Origin: Euborellia annulipes | Taxonomy: Eukaryota; Arthropoda; Insecta; Dermaptera; Anisolabididae | Assembly: GCA_023213315.1 (NCBI GenBank) | Contig: JAKCPI010016853.1 | Coordinates: 30,160 to 94,159 of the forward strand | DNA length: 64,000 bases | Direction of reading: 5' to 3' | In this document: positions 56,441-64,000 of the stretch, in pieces | How the letters are laid out: each line of letters starts with the position of its first letter | How positions within the stretch are numbered: position 1 is the first letter of the stretch | Made by a program: the position numbers and the translations under genes | The notes under the pieces: model-generated | Database searches by the model: none | What the model was told of the DNA's origin: nothing | The model's input: the letters and a program-made list of their open reading frames with translations, nothing else

Positions 56441-56845
56441 CATAGGCGCCGGAACTGGGGGGGGGGGGCAAGGGTACATTGCCCCCCACCCCCTGGCATC
56501 CTATGGGGGGGGGCAGAGGGGGGCAATATGTCTTCTTTTATTTCATTTATTTTTGAAAATGATATATTTTTACTTTTGAAAAATAAAATCTTCTAAATTA
56601 AAAAAAATTAAAAGAGTAAGAAATTCATTTTTTTTCCAAATTTTTTCCAAAAATTTTTGATAAAATCACTAGCAAATTTTTTAAAATTTTAATTTTATTA
56701 AAATTGTGATTTTATTTAAAATTTTTAAAGTTTTATAGTAGATTTGTTTTTGTTTTATACTATTTGAACATATTAAATAATTTTAATTTTCTAAAAAAAA
56801 ATTTTTTGCCCCCCCCCCTGATTCAAATTCGTTCCGGCGCCCCTG
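56441..56845 (+). mobile_element. Young hAT MITE, GGCGCC subfamily
   Basis: Ends CATAGGCGCCGGAACTGGG and GTTCCGGCGCCCCTG match 43072-43482 almost throughout. The target is a CA microsatellite on both sides, so the duplication cannot be delimited. Confidence 0.88.
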
Positions 56846-56956
56846 CCACACACACACATAGCCACTCTCTCACACACATACGTACTTGTATGCATACAGC
56901 AAAAACAATTTTATTTCGATCTCCCAAAACTGGCTACATGTATGTATGGTATTTTA

Positions 56957-57440
56957 AAAAATCTGGTGTGACTGGCGCACAGCACACAACTTTCTCTTAC
57001 CCTTCGGTAAGAGAAAGTAAAAACACATTTCTGTCTTTTTCTTCGTTGATTATTTCAAAAGCTATTCAATTTTCAATAAAATGTCAAAGAATAAAAACTT
57101 TTTAGAATAGAGAACTTTATCATAATATGACAAAAAAAATTGAAAATTTCAAAATTTTTGAAAAAACTTTTTAGGTAAAGCACTACTTCCAGGTATTTAT
57201 TCCAAAAATTGATAGAAATCTACAATTTTAGTGAAAGGAGTATATACCAAATTTCATCGATCTGGCTGCTCTGTTTTTTAGGCAATCGTGTGCACACACA
57301 CACAAGAACACACACACACACATAATGCCCAATTTTTTTTTTTTTTTTGACTCAGGGAGGGTCTAAAACGTGGAGAAACATCAAAATCTCAAAGTCGAAT
57401 TTTTTGACGATTACAATGCTTTCTCATTATATTCTATACG
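56957..57440 (-). repeat. R2 repeat with R1 hairpin at one end
   Basis: It starts with half of the R1 3' hairpin (AAATCTGGTGTGACTGGCGC, 56959) and TAAGAGAAAGTAAAAAC. The R2 body follows: TTCTTCGTTGATTATTTCAA, GGTAAAGCACTACTTCC, GATAGAAATCTACAATTTTA and a CA tract (57293-57323). It ends with ACATCAAAATCTCAAAGTCG and ATGCTTTCTC, the R1 5' module in reverse. Confidence 0.8.
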
Positions 57441-57480
57441 ATGTCGACATCGAATTCGATTAAAAATTTTTTTTTTTTTT

Positions 57481-57581
57481 TCAATTGTCTTAAATAAAAT
57501 CATCGGACTGCCTGGGGTCCGAACCCGCGACATTTGGTATACGAGGATAGCACGCTAACCTCTACACCAAGCCCCGAGGGC
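57481..57581 (-). mobile_element. SINE1 head only, copy e
   Basis: On the minus strand: GCCCTCGGGGCTTGGTGTAG, box B GGGTTCGGACCCC and GGCAGTCCGATGATTTTATT, ending in the first half of the hairpin block. It ends at a T-run. Confidence 0.8.
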
Positions 57582-57717
57582 TAAAATTTATTTTATGACA
57601 ATAATTTTCTGGGTTCAAAATAGAACTTACTTTAATAACTTGAATCAAAATAAAAATACATATGTACACGGGATGGTAACAATAAATTAATTTGGCACAG
57701 TGTTCAAAATAGCAGGC

Positions 57718-58308
57718 CTCTAGAAATAATTAATAAAAGAATTTTATTTTGGATTTATTTGTAAAAATTGCAACGTCATTTATTCTGTGGCCTTCTTCAG
57801 TTCTTCAATTCAAATGAGATTTTCACAGATGTTACAATCTTTGTAATCTTAACTGAACTGCAGTGGCGTAGTGAGCTTAACTCGCGCCCGGGCACAATAC
57901 CTTTTTAGCGCCCCCCCCCCCCCGTTCGAAAACCATATAATATATGTAAAATACACTGAAAATTAATAAATAAATAAAGTCATAGGCTCAAGCTAGCTTT
58001 TATTTAAAAAAAAAAATGTTGTTGAAAAAAAAAAATATTTTTAAAAAAACTTAAAAAAAAATATAAAAAAAAAAAAAAATACCCGAAATTTTTTGTTTTG
58101 CGCACCATTTGGCGCCCCTTTGTTAGTAGCGCCCGGGGCATGATGACCCTCCTTGCTCCCCCCTCGCTACGCCACTGTGAATCTGAAGAAGGCCACAGAA
58201 TGAGTGGCCGAAATGTTGTAATTTTTACAAATAAACCACAGTTAAACAAAAAATAAAATTATTTTATTATTGATAACAACTGTGAAACTCCAAAACTCTA
58301 GAAATAAT
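57718..58308 (+). mobile_element. Foldback element F7 with hammerhead-like core
   Basis: An exact 13 bp repeat (CTCTAGAAATAAT) flanks element 57731-58295. The arms pair from 57741 to 58259. The right arm (58183-58214) reads CTGAAGA, A, a 6 bp stem GGCCAC/GTGGCC, GAAAT. The left arm carries CTGAAGAAGGCCACAGAAT on the minus strand but has lost the GGCCGAAA part. A hAT MITE occupies the loop. The GGCTGT leader is not evident. Confidence 0.75.
57861..58177 (+). mobile_element. hAT MITE in the loop of F7
   Basis: Ends CAGTGGCGTAGTGAGC and GCTACGCCACTG are inverted. Flanks CTGAACTG and TGAATCTG match only if one base was lost on the left. A C-run and long A-runs dominate the inside. Confidence 0.75.
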
Positions 58309-59392
58309 CATTAGTGGGATTTGAAAGGTTTTTGTTAATCCATTTTAAGTGATCCAAAAAATATATTTCTGTTTGATAACAAAAAAAAAATAGATCTTTT
58401 TCGACCCACTCTAGTAGGCTCAATAATTATCTTTCGGGACTTTCTCCAACTCCTCCCCCCTGTATATTCATTTCTAATTATTTTTCAGTTACTCTAATTT
58501 ATTATTTGATCAATTTATTGAAACTTGTTTGGAAATATAACAGAAATTTCACAATTAATTTTAATATTTATCCTTAAAAAATTGTTAAGAAAGAGAATGA
58601 TAATTTGTTAAAATTATAGCTTTCAATTCTTGTTGGTATTATTTCTTTGTTGGTGGCAATTGCAAATAATAATAACATGTATTTTCTATAAGCAATTTAT
58701 ATTATTATTTACAATTTTGTCAACCTAAATCCTTTTCAATTTAATCGATTTTGTTATGCAAGGTAAAATTTTTATTTTTTTTTTTTTAAGACTAAACAAA
58801 ATATCACTTCTATTTATTTTTATGATCAATTGTGAAAGAGTTTAAATATAAATTTCTCAACCTTGATCCAGGATAATGATTTCTTAAAAGTAAATATCTC
58901 GTATGCATAGGCTTAAACATAAGAAAAGAGAGTTGAACAATCTAAAAATGTAGCAATTTTAAATTAGACATCAAATGTGCGTTTATGCCATTCTATTTTC
59001 GCTAGTGTAAAACGGGTCTATTTTAAAATGAAATATATCAAAAGACTAGATAGGGATTAAGCCAGACGATTAGTTGCCAGAGGGTGGCGTGTCCAATGGG
59101 AAAGCGATTTAGCCACGGCCAGGAGTCCGATCTAAGCTCACGCAACCTAGGAACCTACGCTTCTGTTTTCTTGTTCTTGGGGTTCTTTCTTCTTGCGATC
59201 AATCTGAATCAGGGGTGGAAAATTTCTTTTTGCATTGGCCCAGATTTAGTAATAGATAGACTGTACTACTATAATTATTTTCTTGTATATTATGAAATTA
59301 TGTCTCATTTTTAAAGGATGTCTATTTGATAGAACCTATTTTACAATAGAGATCCTATTAATTTCTCTTTTCTAAAAAAAAGTAAAAAAAAA
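58309..59392. other. AT-rich DNA, nothing recognised
   Basis: A 76-codon frame at 59084 has one hydrophobic stretch but no recognisable family. Confidence 0.4.
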
Positions 59393-59440
59393 TTTTGGAT
59401 TTATGTCAAAAATTCGATACCGAGATTTTGATGAAGTTCA
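59393..59440 (+). repeat. R1/R2 5' module fragment
   Basis: TTGGATTTATGTCAAAAATTCGATACCGAGATTTTGATG-like sequence matches R1 just inside the 5' hairpin. It stops where the next element begins. Confidence 0.65.
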
Positions 59441-59445
59441 AAAAA

Positions 59446-59628
59446 AAAGCTGGGCATACACGGAGAGGTAGAACTGTCGGTTTTGACCGGGGCGGTCCAA
59501 TCTGTCGGGCCGGCTAAAACCGCCAGGGTTAAAACCGTCATCACTCACAAACGTAAAGGAAAAACCCGCAGATAAACCCCGTATAGTTGGCCCGCCACGG
59601 GCCAAACCCTACGTGTATGGGCAAAATC
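59446..59628. mobile_element. GC-rich MITE with TGCCCATACACG ends
   Basis: GGGCATACACGGAG at 59451 is inverted at 59608-59623 (CTACGTGTATGGGCA). AAACCGCCAGGGTTAAAACCG and GCCCGCCACGGGCC give an internally repetitive, GC-rich body. Inverted GGTTTTGACC-type motifs continue to about 59670, so the boundary is uncertain. Confidence 0.6.
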
Positions 59629-59819
59629 TTTGGACCGCGGCAGTTTTAACCGTGGATTTGACCAAATCCGTGGACTTTCGTCTTGACGAAAGTTTTGCCT
59701 GCCGACTAGACAGATCAAGTCAAGAAGTCATTGGAAATTCAAAGAAAAATGGAAATAGAAAATTATTTAAAAAAATATGGGGAATGACTTCCCCGAAACT
59801 TTCTCGTATATTCTTTTGG

Positions 59820-60105
59820 AATTACGTTTGGGTGTGTGTGTGTGTGTGTGAGAACACGATTGCTTAAAAACCAAAGCAGCTGGATGAAATTTGGTATATG
59901 CTCCTTACACTAAAATTATAGATTTCTATCAACTTTTGGGGTAAATACGTCACTTGGAAGTAGTACTTTACCTAATAAGTTTTTTCAGAAATTTCGAAAT
60001 TTTCAATTTTTTTATCATATTGTGATAATTTACTCTATTTTAAAAAGTTTTTATTCTTTGACATTTTTTCAAAAACTGAATAGATTTTTAGTTATCGAAG
60101 GTAAT
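59820..60105 (+). repeat. R2 repeat, body
   Basis: In the orientation opposite to the other two R2 copies: a GT tract (59831-59848), AACACGATTGCTTAAAAACC, TAGATTTCTATCAACTTTTG, GTACTTTACCTAATAAG and TTTTTATTCTTTGACATTTT. It follows the 59393 module after the GC-rich MITE, so together they form one interrupted R2. Confidence 0.75.
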
Positions 60106-60230
60106 TATTAAAATAATTTTTTTGTTTGATATTTTTTTTTTTTTTTTAATTTGTTGAGTATAAAAAAAATAACTTTTTTAAATTTAATACCTTTTGAGAA
60201 AAGGCAGAAAAAAAATCGAGAAAATTCGGG

Positions 60231-60413
60231 TTAAGCAAGGCTAAGAACTGCTGGACCGTGGATAGGTGACCCGTTGAGTGTTGAGTCTCTCACCTGCTGG
60301 AAGCCATTTTATTTAATTTCCCAAAAGTCAAATGATCTTAGAGGCCGAAATATAAATTGAAAATACAATTAACTTTAACACCCGTCTCAGGAAGAAAAAT
60401 AAATAAATCCCAC
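60231..60413 (+). mobile_element. Candidate 5S-rRNA-derived SINE
   Basis: TTAAGCA (60232-60238) and GATAGGTGACC (60262-60272) match 5S rRNA box A and box C, and the 23-nucleotide spacing equals that in 5S as I recall it. Upstream 5S sequence is absent. Downstream come CTGGAAGCCAT and TTAGAGGCCGAAAT, the tail words shared with 41865 and 53925. It is non-coding. Chance similarity is not excluded. Confidence 0.55.
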
Positions 60414-61171
60414 CTCAATAATCAATAAAAAGTTAGAATATATTTATTTCCTTTATTAAAATAATTTTTTTATATTCATTTTTTTAAATTATTTAATTTG
60501 TTTTTTTCTTCTAATTTGATGAATATATAAAAAAAAAAAAAATAGTTTTATTACTTTCTCTTTTTTATTTCTGTCTAATAGTTTCTTAGAAAAGATGACG
60601 TCACGCGCATTGTTTGGAATCCGGTGCGTGTGCACCAAGGACGGAGACTCAGCATCTTTAAGCGACTCTCTCCATCTCACTCGCACTCATTACCTTCGTT
60701 CTCTTTCTATTCAAATGCTATTCCAGAGCCTCTTATAGACCAAAATATTTGAATTTTTGCTTTTTCGAGGAGGGGGGGCGCCTTTTAGACCCCCTCCCCC
60801 TCCCCCTTTAGGTTATTTCGTGATATTTATGCTAATTTTATGAAATTTGTTTGATTAAATTAGATTAATTTCATTTTAACAAAAGGGTTTATAGAAAGGA
60901 CACCAGAGGCAGCACTTGCCGGCGGTCCCTTGTAATTTTGCACACCATTTGCTTGCAAGGCTGTCTGTCTTTATTCAATTCGAGTTTCTAAAGAAAAAAA
61001 ATAAATAAAAAATTTAATTATATAACAATTTTTATTATTTTTCCTTAAAGAGATTTAATTATTTAATTATTTTAATTAATTGGCTTTAATTTTTCATAAG
61101 GCAAGACAATCAACTCAATGCTATCCAATTGGCTAATTCTATAATTTTTTGCGTCTGCCCTTTTGAGAAAT
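60414..61171. other. AT-rich DNA with a GC-richer patch
   Basis: There are long T- and A-runs. A GC-richer, repeat-free patch lies at about 60895-60975, next to an inverted G/C block (60768-60812). No gene. Confidence 0.4.
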
Positions 61172-61285
61172 TGTGGACCCGAGTCTTTTTCCTGGACTCT
61201 CCATAACGTTCTCTATAAGACGGCAAAATTACAGGAAGTTGGTGACAGACGGACGACTCCGCTATTATAAATATAGATTTTTCTT
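61172..61285 (-). repeat. Helitron-like 5' end (family R5), copy b
   Basis: On the minus strand: AATCTATATTTATAATAGCGG, GTCCGTCTGTCACC, TATGGAGAGTCCAGGAAAAA and ACTCGGGTCC, matching 11506-11600. Its terminus directly abuts an R1 tip. Confidence 0.5.
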
Positions 61286-61319
61286 TCTCTTACCTCTATA
61301 TATGTTAATATATATAGAG
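61283..61319 (+). repeat. R1 5' tip
   Basis: CTTTCTCTTACCTCTATATA with the paired ATATATATAGAG matches the R1 5' hairpin, cut off by the hAT terminus at 61320. Confidence 0.65.
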
Positions 61320-61380
61320 CAGCGGTTCCCAACCCGTGGGCCGCGGGCTGATTGAAACTGGGCCGCGGAAGTCTAAGAGA
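61320..61380 (+). mobile_element. hAT left terminus (CAGCGGTTCCC type)
   Basis: CAGCGGTTCCCAACCCGTGG with GGCCGCGGGC is a typical hAT (Charlie-like) end. The right end was not located within the next kilobase. Confidence 0.6.
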
Positions 61381-62193
61381 AGATAAAAATTATTAAAATA
61401 AAAAAAAATAATAAAATTTTTCAATTTTTTTTAAACAATTATTTATTTAAATCAAATCCTCAAACGATTTTACTTAAACATACACGCATTCATTTATATA
61501 TATTGATCTGATACAGACTTTTCCCTATTATAAAAATGAATAGATGTTTAATTAAAAAAATTTAAGTTAGAGGAAAGTTATTCAGAGATCTTATTCTCTG
61601 AATAGGATTAGGGTAAAATATTTCGGCCTTCAAATCGCCCTAATCCCTGTTGCCTGTGTAATGGTATCAATTACTGATTATTATCTGAAATATAATTAGT
61701 TGCACTCTGGGTTTTGATTGTGAAAATAAAAGTATAAATTTTCTTAAAGAGCAAATTTATTTATGGAAAAAAATAGCGATCGAGATTAACTTTCAAATTG
61801 TTTTATAAAAATTATGTGTGTCTTTTTATTAATTCTATTTATTTAAATTGCAATTAAATTATTATAAATCTTTGTCTCTCTTCTTTAGATAAGATAATCT
61901 CATTTGACTTGGTCTTAAATTTGGATGTTTAAAAAAAATAATTAAATTAAACGAAAGAATGTATTGAATTCCTCAAGCCGTGTTCTTTTATATTTAAATC
62001 AATTATTACTATTGAACAGAACTGCCCTGAGAAATTCACTTTTTGCGACCGAAAAGTCCTTGAAATTATCTTAACTAAATTATTAAATTATTATTACTAC
62101 GGTCCATTTAATTATAGTTTTAATCTAAATTCAAATTTTATATTTTAATTATTTTAAGAGTTTATTGTTCAGTTTATTATTTAAAAAATAATG
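61381..62193. other. AT-rich DNA, nothing recognised
   Basis: No feature seen. Confidence 0.5.
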
Positions 62194-62380
62194 CTATTTG
62201 GCAAGAAAATCGTGTGATTGTGAGCTTACTGATAGAGATATTTGGTGTTTGGGTTGAGTCCGGATTGATGTCTTGGCGGCTGTTGGAGTGTGTCTCGACG
62301 AAGGCAGCAATCTCGGAGACCGAAATGTCGTTTTTATAAGAAGTCGAACTCGGCGATAGGATGTCAGCTCGCAGACCATT
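62194..62380 (+). repeat. Possible decayed foldback half
   Basis: CGACGAAGGCAGCAATCTCGG and AGACCGAAATGTCG resemble the hammerhead-like foldback core. No inverted partner is visible. The minus-strand 61-codon frame has no domain. Confidence 0.35.
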
Positions 62381-63090
62381 GTTGTGTTTTTTAGTGTAGT
62401 TTTTTTTGTTTTATTTATTTGATTTTTTGTTGTATTTGTGTTAATTTCTTCTTTCTTCGTTTCTTCTTTCTTCTATAATAATAGTTTGATTTTTTTCTAG
62501 GTTTATTTGATAAATGTTTAAGTTTTTTTTTATATTATTTTAATTAAAATTGTTTTTTTTTTTTTTTGTTATTTTTTTGTTTATGGGGTTTTGATAGTGT
62601 GGTCTGTTTGAAAATCTGGGCTGTTTGATAATTTTGTGCTCTCGAGTCGTTGTCTCCTTCCATTATATATTCCAAATTCTTCTCTCGCCTGACGTCAGCC
62701 TCGTCATTTGTCCTTCTGCTCTGAGTTCCAGCAGCAACCAATTTTTTAATATCTCTGCACTTTGACTTGTTAATTATTAAATTGCTCATACCACTCAAAA
62801 TTTAATGCCAAATAACAAATTTTGATTTCCTTAATACTAACTCACTCTCACTTTTTAGGAAATTATTTTAACCTTTGATTTTCTTGCCAATTTAATAAAA
62901 AAAATATCGTTTTTCTGATTATCAGTTCACTCTTATCATTTTCTTTTTAAATAAATTATTTTAAATATTTCCTAGAATTTATTAGTTAGGTGATCTTTTC
63001 CTATGGACCATTTTCGGTGTTGGTACAATATGTATATGCAAAAATAATATTATACAAATTCATTTGTTTATATTTACAGGTTTTTTAATG
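62381..63090. other. T-rich DNA, nothing recognised
   Basis: No feature seen; the 84-codon minus-strand frame is low-complexity. Confidence 0.45.
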
Positions 63091-63094
63091 ACAC

Positions 63095-63247
63095 TGTATG
63101 CGGGTGTGGTAGCGGCCCCCCAACGTCGGGGTTCGGACAGAGGAGTTTTTAGCTCTGGCAAGAATGCCTAATGATATTTAAATAAATAAAGTTAAATGGT
63201 AAGGGAGTGTGTGAATGGGAGTGTGAGGAGAGTGTGAATGAGAAAAA
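63095..63247 (+). repeat. SINE-like fragment
   Basis: GTCGGGGTTCGGACAGAGG resembles box B. TGATATTTAAATAAATAAAG and a GTGTGTGAATGGGAGTGTGA run with AATGAGAAAAAA match the end of SINE1. The middle is missing. Confidence 0.5.
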
Positions 63248-63389
63248 ATGTATTTTTTTTTAAAAAAAAAAAAAGGATGTGACAGTGTATGATTTTTTTT
63301 TGTCGTTTTCTTCGTTGACGCCGACCCCGCAAGGCGGGATTAATAATGCCGAGGACAGAAGAACTTCTGAAGAAGAAGAAAAAGAAAGA

Positions 63390-63657
63390 GAAGAAGTCGT
63401 TTTCTTCGTTGATTATTTCAAAAACTATTCAGTTTTAGTAAAAATATCAAAGAATAAAAACTTTTTAAAATTGAGTATTTTATCATAATATAACAAAGAA
63501 ATTGAAAATTTCGAAATTTCTTAAAAAACTTATTAGGTAAAGTACTACTTCCAAGTGACGTATTTACTCCAAAAGTTGATAGAAATCTACAATTTTAGTG
63601 TAAGGAGCATTTACCAAATTTCATCCATCTAGCTGCTTTGGGTTTTAAGCAATCGTG

Positions 63658-63701
<44 letters not shown>

Positions 63702-63817
63702 TAATGCTCAATATGGTATTTTTGGACTCAGGGAGGTCTAAAACGTGAAGAAACATCAAAATCTCGAAGTTGAATTTTTTTACGATTACAATACTTTCTC
63801 TCTACGAGAAAGTAAAA
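63390..63817 (-). repeat. R2 repeat, best copy
   Basis: About 430 bp: TTCTTCGTTGATTATTTCAA, GTACTACTTCCAAGTGACG, GATAGAAATCTACAATTTTA, CAATCGTGTTCACAC, a (CA)n tract (63660-63698), then GGACTCAGGGAGGTCTAAAA, ACATCAAAATCTCGAAG and the tip hairpin TACTTTCTCTCTACGAGAAAGTA. The last 90 bp are the R1 5' module in reverse. No protein. Confidence 0.85.
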
Positions 63818-64000
63818 AAGTAATTTCCTTTCTTCTTTAAATAAAATCTTAAATTAAAATTAAAATAAATTGAATCCCAAATTTAATATAATTTTTTCTT
63901 TTTTTATCTCTTTTTTTAAATAAATTATCTTTATATGTAATTTTTAACTCTCCCACTAACCAAAGGTTGGACAGGTAAAGTTAATGTCATTGTAAAAAAA
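63818..64000. other. AT-rich DNA, nothing recognised
   Basis: No feature seen up to the window edge. Confidence 0.5.

Noticed and set aside
29199..56470. G and C homopolymer runs as quadruplex regulators
   Set aside because: Most lie at hAT MITE ends and vary in length between copies, so they are better explained as element termini or slippage.
60231..60300. A genuine 5S rRNA gene
   Set aside because: Only the internal promoter region resembles 5S; the rest does not, and no T-run terminator follows at the right distance.
63660..63698. CA microsatellite as an independent locus
   Set aside because: It sits at the same relative place in all R2 copies, so it is part of the repeat.

Overview
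This 64 kb window looks like intergenic or intronic DNA from a repeat-rich animal genome. It is AT-rich, has no bacterial-style gene packing, and contains no intact protein-coding gene that I recognise. The one cellular gene family I recognise is a divergent insect-type ionotropic receptor (IR), present as two broken copies, so the organism is almost certainly an arthropod. A hemipteran such as a planthopper is my weak guess, from base composition and repeat style only.

Layout. 0-9 kb: decayed repeats, a 1.2 kb long inverted repeat (6083-7267) and a tRNA-derived SINE. 9-19 kb: foldback elements, hAT-type MITEs and a cluster of three SINEs. 19.5-22.2 kb: a tandem-plus-inverted array, then a 1.9 kb element with perfect 32 bp terminal inverted repeats. 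22.6-26.7 kb: the IR pseudogene and a second, transposon-split copy. 28-37 kb: terminal-hairpin repeats (family R1), MITEs and foldbacks. 37-48 kb: mostly unique AT-rich DNA with the best R1 copy (39184-39879), an inverted R1 copy and two copies of a recent MITE family (the other lies at 56.4 kb). 49.6-51.1 kb: a nested stack in which two hAT MITEs and a LINE 3' end sit inside one R1 copy. 52-64 kb: nested foldbacks, the R2 relatives of R1, a 5S-rRNA-like SINE and more hAT ends.

Four results go beyond a repeat list. (1) Seven foldback elements are flanked by 10-16 bp direct repeats. Most carry, in both arms and reading outward, a hairpin core CTGANGA / stem / GAAAC that resembles a hammerhead ribozyme, and five begin with a shared GGCTGT leader. 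I propose one retroposed, hammerhead-like family. (2) R1 and R2 share both ends but have different middles, which suggests modular, possibly Helentron-like, elements. (3) SINEs with tRNA-like heads and with a 5S-like head seem to share one tail. (4) Nine short elements with C/G-rich ends carry 8-9 bp flanking duplications and are non-autonomous hAT transposons; their insertions give a relative chronology. All alignments were made by eye.
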